Shown here: piece after piece, positions 19,056 to 27,270 of the stretch
Position numbering within the stretch: position 1 is the first letter of the stretch
Layout: every line of letters starts with the position of its first letter
NCBI GenBank assembly: GCA_905479915.1
Contig: CAJQOH010000023.1
Span: forward strand, 1 to 64,000
Origin: an uncultured Flavobacteriales bacterium
Lineage (GTDB): Bacteria; Bacteroidota; Bacteroidia; Flavobacteriales_E; Vicingaceae
Length of the DNA stretch: 64,000 nucleotides
Reading direction: 5' to 3'
Made by a program: the position numbers and the translations under genes
The notes under the pieces: generated by a model
What the model saw: only the letters and a program-made list of their open reading frames with translations
The model's database searches: none
Told to the model about the DNA's origin: nothing

Positions 19056-19661
19056 ATGGCTAGATATAGAGGTCCTAAATCGAAAATTGCACGTAAATTC
19101 AGAGAACCAATCTTTGGACCTGATGCAGTATTAGAGAAGAAAAATTACGGTCCAGGACAACATGGACCTAACAAAAGAAGAGGAAAGCAATCTGAATATT
19201 CTATTCAGTTAGCAGAAAAACAAAAAGCAAAATATACTTACGGTATCTTAGAAAAGCAATTTTCTAATTTATTTAAAGCTGCTTCTAGAAAAAGAGGTAT
19301 TACTGGTGAGGTGTTATTACAAATGTGTGAATCTCGTTTAGATAACGTTGTTTACAGATTAGGAATTTCTCCAACAAGAGATGGTGCTAGACAATTAGTT
19401 GGACATAAGCACATTACTGTTAACGGTAAGATTTTAAATATACCTTCTTATTCAGTTAAGGATGGTGATGTTGTAGGAATTAGAGAGAAATCTCAATCTT
19501 TAGAAGCGATCACATCTTCATTGGCAGCTAATTCAACTAGCTTTGATTGGTTAGAATGGAATGGTTCACAAATGTCAGGAAGATTTATTTCAGCTCCAGA
19601 AAGAGAACAAATTCCAGAAAACATTAAAGAACAATTAATAGTAGAACTTTACTCTAAATAA
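19056..19661 (+). CDS. rpsD: 30S ribosomal protein S4
   Basis: S4 is a primary 16S rRNA binder that starts 30S assembly and also affects decoding accuracy. The 201-residue product starts [21 protein letters not shown] and contains the S4 RNA-binding domain block [33 protein letters not shown]. It is set off from rpsK by an 80-base leader-like gap and followed by rpoA after 22 bases. Confidence 0.98.
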   Translation: MARYRGPKSKIARKFREPIFGPDAVLEKKNYGPGQHGPNKRRGKQSEYSIQLAEKQKAKYTYGILEKQFSNLFKAASRKRGITGEVLLQMCESRLDNVVYRLGISPTRDGARQLVGHKHITVNGKILNIPSYSVKDGDVVGIREKSQSLEAITSSLAANSTSFDWLEWNGSQMSGRFISAPEREQIPENIKEQLIVELYSK

Positions 19662-19683
19662 ACTTTTTAAAAGATATATAGCT

Positions 19684-20676
19684 ATGGCAATATTAGATTT
19701 TCAAAAACCAGATAAAGTAATCATGATTAACTCTGATGATTACAATGGTACTTTCGAGTTCCGTCCATTAGAACCTGGATACGGTATTACAGTAGGTAAC
19801 GCTTTGAGAAGAGTTTTATTAAATTCATTAGAAGGGTTTGCTGTAACTGCAGTAAAAATCGAAGGAGTAGATCACGAATTTTCTACAATTAAAGGTGTTG
19901 TAGAAGATGTTACTCAAATTATATTAAATCTTAAACAAGTTAGGTTTAAGCAACAAATTGAAGGAACAGATAAAGAAACACTTATAGTAACAGTTGGAGG
20001 TCAAGAAACTTTAACAGCTGGTGATATAGGTAAATTTACCTCTGCATTTCAAGTATTAAATATTGATCATGTTATTTGTAACATGGAGTCTTCAGTTAAA
20101 TTACAATTGGAGTTAACAATAAACAAAGGAAGAGGATACGTTCCATCTGAAGAAAATAAAGCAGTTGATTCAAATCTTGGTGTAATAGCTATTGATTCAA
20201 TTCATACACCTGTTAAGAATGTTAAATATGGTGTTGAAAACCATAGAGTGGGACAAAAAACAGATTATGAAAAATTAGTATTCGATATCGTTACTGATGG
20301 ATCTATTCATCCAAAAGATGCTTTAACAGAAGCAGCTAAAATTTTAATTCACCACTTCATGTTATTTTCTGATGAGAGAATTACATTGGATACTGAAGAG
20401 AAATCTGCTGAAGAAGACTTTGATGAAGATTCATTACACATGAGACAATTATTGAAAACGAAATTAATTGATATGGATTTATCAGTTAGAGCGTTAAATT
20501 GTCTTAAAGCTGCTGATGTTGATACATTAGGTGACTTAGTATCATTCAACAAAAATGATTTATTAAAATTCAGAAACTTCGGAAAGAAGTCTTTAACTGA
20601 ATTAGATGAATTAGTTGAGAACAAAGGCTTAACATTCGGAATGAATGTTGCAGCTTACAAGTTAGATAAAGAGTAA
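19684..20676 (+). CDS. rpoA: RNA polymerase alpha subunit
   Basis: Alpha nucleates RNA polymerase assembly through its N-terminal domain and contacts UP elements and activators through its C-terminal domain. The 330-residue length is normal. The N-terminal half shows [23 protein letters not shown]; the C-terminal helix-hairpin domain shows [21 protein letters not shown] and [13 protein letters not shown]. It is in the alpha block after rpsD; rplQ follows only after 141 bases with a strong hairpin between. Confidence 0.98.
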   Translation: MAILDFQKPDKVIMINSDDYNGTFEFRPLEPGYGITVGNALRRVLLNSLEGFAVTAVKIEGVDHEFSTIKGVVEDVTQIILNLKQVRFKQQIEGTDKETLIVTVGGQETLTAGDIGKFTSAFQVLNIDHVICNMESSVKLQLELTINKGRGYVPSEENKAVDSNLGVIAIDSIHTPVKNVKYGVENHRVGQKTDYEKLVFDIVTDGSIHPKDALTEAAKILIHHFMLFSDERITLDTEEKSAEEDFDEDSLHMRQLLKTKLIDMDLSVRALNCLKAADVDTLGDLVSFNKNDLLKFRNFGKKSLTELDELVENKGLTFGMNVAAYKLDKE

Positions 20677-20688
20677 GATTTTAATATG

Positions 20689-20714
20689 GCGTTTTTCATT
20701 ATCATGAAAAACGC
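20689..20714 (+). terminator. Hairpin between rpoA and rplQ (attenuator or partial terminator)
   Basis: A perfect 11-bp stem (GCGTTTTTCAT with ATGAAAAACGC) around a 4-base loop lies 12 bases after the rpoA stop. Only a short TGTTTAAAA follows, so full termination is doubtful. It could adjust rplQ level or mark a processing site. Confidence 0.5.
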
Positions 20715-20817
20715 TGTTTAAAAACCCAAAATCCTTGTGAGGGTATAAATATTAAGGTAAAGTTTATTACAAACAACGTCTAAGTACTATAGCAGGCTTA
20801 GATGAAAAAAAGGAAAA
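20715..20817 (+). promoter_or_regulatory. rplQ 5' region with a small stem
   Basis: About 100 bases before rplQ have no coding potential. TCTAAG (20779-20784) can pair with CTTAGA (20797-20802). I find no TANNTTTG promoter match. A leader or processing region is possible, but the evidence is weak. Confidence 0.25.
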
Positions 20818-21438
20818 ATGAGACACGGAAAGAAATTTAATCACTTAGGTAGACAAGCGCCTCACAGAAAGGCAATGTTAGCCAATATGGCTTGTTCTCT
20901 TATCGAGCATAAAAGAGTGAATACAACTGTTGCTAAAGCAAAAGCTTTAAAGAAGTTTGTAGAACCAATAATTACTAAATCTAAAACTGATTCTACACAT
21001 TCTCGTAGAACTTGTTTCAGATACTTAAGAAGCAAAGAAGCTGTAACTGAATTATTCAGAGAAGTTTCTGTAAAAGTTGCTGACAGGCCAGGAGGATATA
21101 CTAGAATCTTAAAAACTGGATTTAGACAAGGTGATAACGCAGAAATGTGTTTTATCGAATTAGTTGATTACAACGAAAACATGTTGAAAGATGCTAAGAC
21201 GAAAACATCTACTAGAAAACGTAGAGGTGGAGGTAAAAAAGCTGCTGCTCCAGCTGCTGAAGTAACTGAAGCAGATACTAAAGCAGAAGTAGTTGAGGAA
21301 GCACCTGTTGTAGAAGAGCCAAAAGCAGAGAAACCTGCTGAAGCTAAGAAAGAAGAGGCAGCTCCAGAAGCAAAAGCTGAAGAGAAAAAAGAAGCTCCTA
21401 AAAAAGACGATTCTAAAGAAGAAGAAAAAGGAGAATAA
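20818..21438 (+). CDS. rplQ: 50S ribosomal protein L17 with long charged tail
   Basis: L17 lies on the solvent side near the tunnel exit. Residues 1-120 are a normal L17: [29 protein letters not shown] and [26 protein letters not shown]. From about residue 121 to 206 there is a low-complexity tail of Lys, Glu, Ala and Pro, ending [18 protein letters not shown]. The tail is about 85 residues and is presumably disordered. It closes the translation operon and is followed by a strong terminator. Confidence 0.97.
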   Translation: MRHGKKFNHLGRQAPHRKAMLANMACSLIEHKRVNTTVAKAKALKKFVEPIITKSKTDSTHSRRTCFRYLRSKEAVTELFREVSVKVADRPGGYTRILKTGFRQGDNAEMCFIELVDYNENMLKDAKTKTSTRKRRGGGKKAAAPAAEVTEADTKAEVVEEAPVVEEPKAEKPAEAKKEEAAPEAKAEEKKEAPKKDDSKEEEKGE

Positions 21439-21465
21439 AGTTTGATAACTTTTTTATAAAAATAC

Positions 21466-21500
21466 AAAAGGATGAAGTAATTTTACTTCATCCTTTTTTT
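21466..21500 (+). terminator. Strong terminator closing the ribosomal operon
   Basis: A stem of up to 15 bp (AAAAGGATGAAGTAA pairing with its complement, minimal loop) is followed by seven Ts. It lies 27 bases after the rplQ stop. Confidence 0.92.
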
Positions 21501-21522
21501 ATGACATTTAATGTTTAAAGGA

Positions 21523-21555
21523 ATGTCACCCTGAGCGGAGTCGAAGGGTTGGTTA
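21523..21555 (+). repeat. Dispersed intergenic repeat, copy 1 (CCTGAGCGGAGTCGAAGG core)
   Basis: The core TGTCACCCTGAGCGGAGTCG continues into AAGGGTTGGTTAA. The same core occurs at 32204-32240, and a shortened relative (TGCTGAGCCTGTCGAAG) occurs near 22726. Such short repeats are widespread between genes in flavobacteria. Confidence 0.75.
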
Positions 21556-21580
21556 ATAAGAGTTAAAAAGATATTTGGAA

Positions 21581-22690
21581 ATGGAAAACAAAGCAATTTT
21601 ACTATTAGAAGATGGCACTGTAATGCATGGTAATGCTGCAGGCTTAATTGGAACTACAACTGGTGAAATCTGTTTCAATACAGGAATGACGGGGTACCAA
21701 GAAATATTTACTGACCCTTCATATTTTGGTCAGATAATGACAACTACAGCAGCTCATATAGGAAACTATGGAACATCCAATATAGAAGTAGAATCTGATA
21801 GTGTAAAAATAGCAGGTTTAGTTTGTAAAAAGTTTTCTGATGTGTTTTCTAGAGATGCAGCAGATACTTCTTTACAACAATACTTTGAAGACCATAATAT
21901 AGTTGCTATCTCTGATGTAGATACTAGAATGTTGGTGCGTCACATAAGAGATAAAGGAGCAATGAATGCTATTATTTCTTCTGAGATATTTGATGTAGAA
22001 GAATTAAAAAAGAGATTAGCAGAAGTTCCTTCTATGGAAGGGTTAGAACTTTCCTCTAAAGTTTGTACAAAAGAACCATACTTTATTGGTGATGAAAATG
22101 CGGAACATAAAGTTGCAGTATTAGATTTAGGAGTTAAGAAGAACATATTAAGATGTTTAGCAGAAAGAGGTTGTTACCTTAAAGTATTCCCAATGGATGC
22201 TTCATTAGAAGATATGAAGGCATGGAATCCTGATGGATTCATGTTGTCTAACGGACCTGGAGATCCTTCAGTAATGACAAAGCAGATAGAAACAGTAAAA
22301 CAAATTACAGAGGCTGGATTGCCAGTGTTCGGTATTTGTTTAGGGCATCAAGTATTGGCAATTTCTCAGGGGTTAACTACTTCTAAAATGTTTAACGGGC
22401 ATAGAGGCTGTAATCACCCTATTATGAATTTAGAAACAGGAAAAGGAGAGATAACATCTCAAAATCATGGATTTGTGGTTGATTATGCTTCTGCAGAAGC
22501 ACATGAAAATATTGTAGTTACCCATAAACATCTAAATGATGATACCTTGGCTGGATTAAGATTAAAAGATAGAAGTGTATTTTCTGTACAGTACCATCCA
22601 GAAGCTTCACCAGGACCACATGATTCTCGTTATTTGTTTGATAACTTTATTGAGAACATTGTGAAAAGCAAAGATTTAGTATCTGCTTAA
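21581..22690 (+). CDS. carA: Carbamoyl-phosphate synthase small subunit (glutaminase)
   Basis: Hydrolyses glutamine and passes ammonia to CarB for carbamoyl phosphate, the precursor of pyrimidines and arginine. The 369-residue product has a class I glutamine amidotransferase domain in its C-terminal half: the nucleophile Cys in FGICLGHQVLA, the upstream SNGPGDPS, and the catalytic His/Glu in YHPEASPGPHD. I take the ATG at 21581; a TTG two codons upstream is in frame but less likely. carB is not in the window. A dispersed repeat lies just upstream. Confidence 0.97.
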   Translation: MENKAILLLEDGTVMHGNAAGLIGTTTGEICFNTGMTGYQEIFTDPSYFGQIMTTTAAHIGNYGTSNIEVESDSVKIAGLVCKKFSDVFSRDAADTSLQQYFEDHNIVAISDVDTRMLVRHIRDKGAMNAIISSEIFDVEELKKRLAEVPSMEGLELSSKVCTKEPYFIGDENAEHKVAVLDLGVKKNILRCLAERGCYLKVFPMDASLEDMKAWNPDGFMLSNGPGDPSVMTKQIETVKQITEAGLPVFGICLGHQVLAISQGLTTSKMFNGHRGCNHPIMNLETGKGEITSQNHGFVVDYASAEAHENIVVTHKHLNDDTLAGLRLKDRSVFSVQYHPEASPGPHDSRYLFDNFIENIVKSKDLVSA

Positions 22691-22700
22691 TTTTTTATTA

Positions 22701-22812
22701 CGTCATTGCGAGTTTTCTTTTGTAATGCTGAGCCTGTCGAAGTATAAAAAAGAAAAATAAAGCAATCTCATGTTTGAGAATAAGATTGCTTCATTCCGGC
22801 TTGATCTGGAAT
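22701..22812 (+). repeat. Mosaic of dispersed intergenic repeats between carA and clpX
   Basis: The stretch contains CGTCATTGCGAG (22701-22712), TGCTGAGCCTGTCGAAG (22726-22742), and a hairpin with arms AAGCAATCT and AGATTGCTT (22760-22768 and 22783-22791). CATTCCGGCTTGATCTGGAA follows. These pieces match common flavobacterial intergenic repeat families known to me; the order here looks like several nested or eroded copies. Confidence 0.65.
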
Positions 22813-22825
22813 CTTAAATATAAAA

Positions 22826-22869
22826 ACATAAGAAAAACCAACTAATAATTCAGTTGGTTTTTCTTATGT
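22826..22869 (+). terminator. Terminator after carA
   Basis: A perfect 17-bp stem (22826-22842 with 22853-22869) around a 10-base loop contains a T-rich 3' arm. It is AT-rich and nearly symmetrical, so it could act in both directions. Confidence 0.8.
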
Positions 22870-22920
22870 GAAAAGATTAATTGGCACATTTTCACGTCAA
22901 TCAATTAACTCATTAATTAG

Positions 22921-22932
22921 TACCTTTGCACC
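22921..22932 (+). promoter_or_regulatory. clpX promoter placing the start site at the ATG
   Basis: TACCTTTG at 22921-22928 matches the Bacteroidota -7 element exactly. Only four bases separate it from the clpX ATG at 22933, so the expected transcript would start at or next to the start codon. The -33 element is not clear. Confidence 0.55.
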
Positions 22933-24162
22933 ATGGATAATCAAGAAGTGAAATGTTCCTTTTGTGGAAGAGCAAAAAACGAAGTAGATGTGATGATAGC
23001 TGGTGTAACTGGCCATATTTGTAATCATTGTATTTCTCAAGCTCAGAATATTGTTAAAGAAGAATCTACAGGAGTTGCTAAAAAAGAAATTGCAGATCAG
23101 ATAGACTTGTTAAAGCCTAAAGAGATTAAAACTCATTTAGATGAATATATAATTGGTCAAGACGATGCTAAAAAAGTACTTTCAGTAGCAGTTTACAATC
23201 ACTATAAAAGGTTATTACAAGTTTCAGAAGAAAAGGAAGAAGTAGAAATTGAAAAGTCTAACATTTTATTGGTTGGAGAAACTGGAACAGGGAAAACATT
23301 ACTGGCAAGAACCATTGCAAAGATTTTACAAGTTCCTTTTTGTATTGCTGATGCAACTGTATTTACTGAAGCGGGCTATGTAGGAGAAGATGTTGAGAGT
23401 ATCATGTCTAGATTGTTACAAGCTGCAAATTATGATGTAGAAGCAACCGAAAGAGGAATCGTTTTTATTGATGAGATTGATAAGATTTCTCGAAAAGGAG
23501 ATAACCCATCAATTACAAGAGATATTAAGGAGGGAACGCAACAAGCACTTTTAAAGTTATTAGAAGATTCTATTATCAATGTTGCGCCAGAAGGTGGAAG
23601 AAAACACCCTGATGCTAAAATGGTAAAGATTAATACCAAAGATATTTTATTTATCTGTGGAGGAGCATTTGATGGGATTACCAGAAAAATTGCAAACCGT
23701 TTACAGACTCAAGCAATAGGATTTAAATCTGGAGATTCAGAAGAAATAGATGAGGATAACTTGTTGCAATATATTACTCCTCAAGATGTAAAATCGTTTG
23801 GTTTAATACCTGAATTAATAGGAAGGTTGCCAGTGTTGTCTTATCTAAACCCTTTAGATGAAGAAACATTAAGAAGAATTTTAACAGAACCGAAAAACTC
23901 TATTATTAAGCAATACATTAAGTTGTTTGAAATGGACGATATCAAACTTTCGTTTGATAAAGGCGTACTTGATTTTATTGTAGAAAAAGCGATAGAATAC
24001 AAATTAGGAGCACGTGGGCTACGTTCTATTTGCGAAGCTATAATGTTAGATGCCATGTTTGATTTGCCTTCTGAAGAAGCTAAAAAAGAACATAAGGTAA
24101 CTTTACGTTACGCTAAGGATAAATTTAATAATGCGAAGTTGAGTAGCTTGAAGGTGGCGTAG
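22933..24162 (+). CDS. clpX: ATP-dependent Clp protease ATP-binding subunit ClpX
   Basis: A hexameric AAA+ unfoldase that feeds tagged proteins to ClpP. The 409-residue product has an N-terminal zinc-binding domain (Cys 8, 11, 30 and 33), Walker A GETGTGKT (115-122), the pore loop EAGYVGEDVES, Walker B VFIDEIDKI and the ClpP-binding IGF loop (QAIGFKS). LGARGLRSICEA marks sensor 2. clpP is not adjacent. Its stop codon directly abuts the stop of the convergent gene on the other strand, with no bases between. Confidence 0.97.
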   Translation: MDNQEVKCSFCGRAKNEVDVMIAGVTGHICNHCISQAQNIVKEESTGVAKKEIADQIDLLKPKEIKTHLDEYIIGQDDAKKVLSVAVYNHYKRLLQVSEEKEEVEIEKSNILLVGETGTGKTLLARTIAKILQVPFCIADATVFTEAGYVGEDVESIMSRLLQAANYDVEATERGIVFIDEIDKISRKGDNPSITRDIKEGTQQALLKLLEDSIINVAPEGGRKHPDAKMVKINTKDILFICGGAFDGITRKIANRLQTQAIGFKSGDSEEIDEDNLLQYITPQDVKSFGLIPELIGRLPVLSYLNPLDEETLRRILTEPKNSIIKQYIKLFEMDDIKLSFDKGVLDFIVEKAIEYKLGARGLRSICEAIMLDAMFDLPSEEAKKEHKVTLRYAKDKFNNAKLSSLKVA

Positions 24163-24669
24163 TTAGTGAGTCATTACTGTGTAGTTGAAATTCCAACCTT
24201 CCATATATACATGGACGATGCCGGAGTCAAAATCTAACTCATAGTTTAAGATCCATTCTGTTGAATCTTCCTTATCTATTATGTCTATAGAATGTCCCCA
24301 AAAACTGGAGCTAAGATCTTTTTGTTTGGGATAATTTAGTTTTAATTCCTCAAGTATAAGCTCGTTTAGTGATAGGGATATTTGACTAATCTTATTTGAT
24401 AGAAGAAAGAGAAAAGCTTTCTGTCTATCTGATAATTTATTAAATGAATTATTATCGGTGATTTCCAATAAATTTCCGTCATTAAAATAGGAGATTCGGT
24501 AGGGAAGAGATAGTTCCTTAAATGATTTTTTGGAAAATAATTTTTCTTCTGTTTTAGATTTTATTTCATTATTAAAGGTCGATTTCATATTAATATTCGA
24601 GTTGTTGGCTGTTTGAGAGAATGATTCAAGACAGTTTAAGAAAGCTATTATTATAATCAACATTTTCAT
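24163..24669 (-). CDS. Unknown exported protein
   Basis: I do not recognise this 168-residue protein. It begins [20 protein letters not shown], a signal peptide with a likely cleavage near residue 19. The mature part is polar and Ser/Asn/Lys-rich and ends with acidic and aromatic residues ([14 protein letters not shown]). No known motif is visible. The start overlaps the engB stop by 4 bases, so the two are probably co-translated. Base composition is like the neighbours. Function is unknown. Confidence 0.75.
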   Translation of the reverse strand: MKMLIIIIAFLNCLESFSQTANNSNINMKSTFNNEIKSKTEEKLFSKKSFKELSLPYRISYFNDGNLLEITDNNSFNKLSDRQKAFLFLLSNKISQISLSLNELILEELKLNYPKQKDLSSSFWGHSIDIIDKEDSTEWILNYELDFDSGIVHVYMEGWNFNYTVMTH

Positions 24670-25274
24670 TTCTTCTTCTTATACCCTTCATTAATACTTC
24701 CAATATAGTTTAGAAGGTTCTCTTTACCTGCTTTGCTGGCAGAAGAAGTGGCAAAAGAAATGGGCATTTCTTCCCAGTATTTGAGCATTTCTTTTTTGTA
24801 AGCCAATAAATTCTTATTCAGTTTAGAGCTCGTTAACTTGTCTGTTTTGGTAAAGACAATAGAAAAAGGAACACCTTTTACCCCTAGCCATTCCATAAAA
24901 TCTAAATCAATTTGTTGAGCAGGCAATCTGCTATCTATTAGTACAAAAAGATTCAATAAAGTTTCTCTTTTAAGAATGTATTCAGAGATAAAAGCTTCCC
25001 ATTTTAACTTATTTTTTTTGGAAGTTCTGGCATACCCGTATCCAGGTAAATCCACAAAGTAAAACTCCTCGTTAATCATAAAATGATTAATCAATTGAGT
25101 CTTTCCAGGAGTCTGAGAAGTCTTGGCTAATTTCTTATGATTGGTAATGTAATTGATCAGCGAAGACTTTCCAACATTAGATCTTCCAATAAAAGCATAC
25201 TCCGCTCTATCTGCCTCAGGACAAAGAGAAAGTTTGGTGTTGCTTATTACAAATTCTGCAGCTTTAATTTTCAT
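24666..25274 (-). CDS. engB: Ribosome biogenesis GTP-binding protein EngB (YsxC/YihA)
   Basis: An essential small GTPase of the TRAFAC class that helps 50S assembly and is linked to division in several bacteria. The 202-residue product has G1 GRSNVGKSS (30-38), G2 [10 protein letters not shown]3 DLPGYGYA and G4 TKTD, all intact. It is transcribed away from mraZ, leaving a 231-base divergent region. The downstream partner is the unknown exported protein at 24163. Confidence 0.96.
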   Translation of the reverse strand: MKIKAAEFVISNTKLSLCPEADRAEYAFIGRSNVGKSSLINYITNHKKLAKTSQTPGKTQLINHFMINEEFYFVDLPGYGYARTSKKNKLKWEAFISEYILKRETLLNLFVLIDSRLPAQQIDLDFMEWLGVKGVPFSIVFTKTDKLTSSKLNKNLLAYKKEMLKYWEEMPISFATSSASKAGKENLLNYIGSINEGYKKKK

Positions 25275-25421
25275 AATCGATCAATAAAAGATCAAAAATA
25301 CCCATTTAAAAAATGAGTTTTTGAATGGTTTTGATCTAATTCCTCCCACCAACTACTACACCTTATTTTGTTGGTTACTGCAACATTTTGAGTTCAATTC
25401 CGTTCAAAAGTTATTAACAAA

Positions 25422-25446
25422 GTGGTAAGAAGTGGTAAGTTGTGGT
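25422..25446 (+). promoter_or_regulatory. MraZ operator: three GTGGT boxes with 10-bp period
   Basis: GTGGT occurs at 25422-25426, 25432-25436 and 25442-25446, each separated by five bases. MraZ proteins are known to bind direct repeats of this kind (TGGGN or GTGGK-type pentamers on one DNA face) upstream of mraZ itself. The boxes lie 60-84 bases before the mraZ start, and a weak -7-like TATATTTA at 25458-25465 follows, so binding would likely repress the whole dcw cluster. Confidence 0.8.
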
Positions 25447-25505
25447 AAAAAATGAATTATATTTACCCATTAATTGAATAAACGCTTGAAGATTAGCAGA
25501 TTGTA

Positions 25506-25979
25506 ATGACAAATTTCATTGGAGAATTCGAATGTAAACTAGACGCCAAAGGAAGGCTTATGCTTCCGTCTAGTTTAAGAAAGCAGCTGGATCCAGCTGC
25601 TCAGGAGAGTTTTGTGATGAATCGTGGGTTTGAAAAGTGTTTGGTTCTTTATCCTAAAAATGATTGGAAATACATTAGTGAGGAAGTAAATAAACTGAAT
25701 CAGTATGTAAAGAAGAATAGAGAGTTTACGCGCTATTTCTATCGTGGGGCAACTGAGTTAGGTTTAGATGGTACAGGGAGATTGTTGTTTCCGAAGAGGT
25801 TGATGGAGTATGCGGGAGTAAAGAAAGAAGTGGTATTGTTTGCACATGGAAATAAGATTGAGATTTGGGATAAGGAGGCTTACGATAATTTATTGACGGA
25901 TGAGCCAGATGAGTTTGCAAACTTGGCTGAAGAAGTGATGGGTAATGCAAGCAATAAAGAGGAAGATGGAGTATCATAA
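25506..25979 (+). CDS. mraZ: Transcriptional regulator MraZ
   Basis: A SpoVT/AbrB-like DNA-binding protein that represses the division and cell-wall cluster it heads. The 157-residue product has two MraZ half-domains: GEFECKLDAKGRLMLPSSLRKQL near the N-terminus and the second DGTGRLLFPKRLMEYAGVKKEVV, each with the DxxGRxxxP motif. Three matching boxes lie upstream. It overlaps rsmH by 14 bases. Confidence 0.97.
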   Translation: MTNFIGEFECKLDAKGRLMLPSSLRKQLDPAAQESFVMNRGFEKCLVLYPKNDWKYISEEVNKLNQYVKKNREFTRYFYRGATELGLDGTGRLLFPKRLMEYAGVKKEVVLFAHGNKIEIWDKEAYDNLLTDEPDEFANLAEEVMGNASNKEEDGVS

Positions 25980-26865
25980 TCCTGTATTGTTGCATGAGTC
26001 GGTTGACGGCATGAATATAAAGGGTGACGAGATATGTGTGGATGTAACATTTGGTGGTGGTGGTCATTCTAAAGAGATCTTAAAAAGATTAGGTGAGGGT
26101 GGTAAGTTGTTCGGTTTTGATCAGGATAAAGATGCTGAGAGAAATGCGTTGGAAGATGGACGGTTTGAATTGGTGAAGCAGAACTTTCGTTATTTGAAAA
26201 ATTTTTTACGATTTCATCAGGCGGTGCCTGCTGATTGTATTCTGGCTGATTTGGGGGTTTCTTCACATCAATTTAATGAAGGTGAAAGAGGTTTTTCAAT
26301 TCGGTTTGAAGGTCCGCTAGATATGAGGATGAATCAAGGTGGTGATTTGACTGCTGAGAAAATTATTAACGATTACTCAGAAGAAGATTTAATAAGAATT
26401 TTTAGAGAGTATGGAGAGGTGAAGAATGCCGGTAAGTTGGTTTTTGAAATTGTAAACACGAGAGAAGCAGGAAGGATTAAAAGAACGCAAGAGTTGATTG
26501 AAATTATTGAAGACTGTGTTCCTGGGAAATTTAGAAATAAATATTTAGCTCAGGTATTTCAGGCTTTAAGGATAGAGGTGAATGATGAGATGGGAGCTTT
26601 AAAAGATATGTTAGAGCAAAGTTATGAAGTGTTAAAGCCGGGAGGAAGATTGTCGGTAATAACATACCATTCTTTAGAGGATAGATTGGTAAAGAATTTT
26701 TTTAAGAAAGGAAAATTTGAAGGAGAGTTAGAGAAGGATTTTTTTGGAAATCCACAGTTGAGATTCAAACAAATAAATAGGAAGCCAATTCTTCCTGCAG
26801 AAGAAGAAATTAAAAATAACAATAGAGCGAGAAGTGCAAAACTTCGAGTTGCTGAAAAATTATGA
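25966..26865 (+). CDS. rsmH: 16S rRNA (cytosine-N4)-methyltransferase
   Basis: Methylates N4 of C1402 in 16S rRNA, using S-adenosylmethionine. The 299-residue product contains the SAM-binding CVDVTFGGGGHSKEILKR, DLGVSSHQFNEGERGFS, the QVFQALRIEVNDE block and YHSLEDRLVKNFF. I choose the ATG at 25966 (MEYHNPVLLHES), typical for the family, over an in-frame ATG seven codons upstream. It overlaps mraZ by 14 bases and precedes the ftsL-like gene. Confidence 0.96.
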   Translation: MEYHNPVLLHESVDGMNIKGDEICVDVTFGGGGHSKEILKRLGEGGKLFGFDQDKDAERNALEDGRFELVKQNFRYLKNFLRFHQAVPADCILADLGVSSHQFNEGERGFSIRFEGPLDMRMNQGGDLTAEKIINDYSEEDLIRIFREYGEVKNAGKLVFEIVNTREAGRIKRTQELIEIIEDCVPGKFRNKYLAQVFQALRIEVNDEMGALKDMLEQSYEVLKPGGRLSVITYHSLEDRLVKNFFKKGKFEGELEKDFFGNPQLRFKQINRKPILPAEEEIKNNNRARSAKLRVAEKL

Positions 26866-26873
26866 CGCGGTAA

Positions 26874-27269
26874 GTGAATACATTAAAGAAAGAGAAAAAA
26901 CCAAAGGTTAAAAAAGAAGCTAGTAAAGTTTCTAAATCGTTGGCCAACATATTTTCTGGAAACTTCTTGTCTAAAGACAACGTAGTCAGCTTTCTACCCT
27001 TCATATTTTTCTTAACCTTTATGGGGATTCTTTATATCGCTAACGGCTATTATGCTGAGAGGGTGGTGAGGGATTTACACAAAATAGGGAATGATGTAAA
27101 AGAATTAAGATCAGAGTACATCACAATCAAATCAGATTTAAATTATAAAAGTAAACAGTCGCAAGTTGCTCAAGCAACCGAGTCGATTGAAGTATATGAA
27201 TCAACTATTCCACCAACAAAGATTGTTGTAGGTGAGGATGAGTTGAAAAAAATAGCAGGAGTTAATTAA
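26874..27269 (+). CDS. FtsL-like divisome protein
   Basis: A 131-residue bitopic membrane protein with a GTG start. It has a Lys-rich cytoplasmic N-terminus (~40 residues), one membrane segment (SFLPFIFFLTFMGILYIANG) and a periplasmic helix with a heptad-like pattern (AERVVRDLHKIGNDVKELRSEY). Size, topology and place between rsmH and ftsI match FtsL, which forms a complex with FtsB and FtsQ. Sequence conservation in FtsL is low, so the name rests mainly on context. It is separated from ftsI by a single base. Confidence 0.8.
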   Translation: MNTLKKEKKPKVKKEASKVSKSLANIFSGNFLSKDNVVSFLPFIFFLTFMGILYIANGYYAERVVRDLHKIGNDVKELRSEYITIKSDLNYKSKQSQVAQATESIEVYESTIPPTKIVVGEDELKKIAGVN

Positions 27270-27270
27270 G

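Noticed and set aside
25726-26067. Reverse-strand frame opposite mraZ and rsmH
   Set aside because: Opposite two certain genes and composed of His/Tyr/Leu-rich sequence typical of antisense translation.
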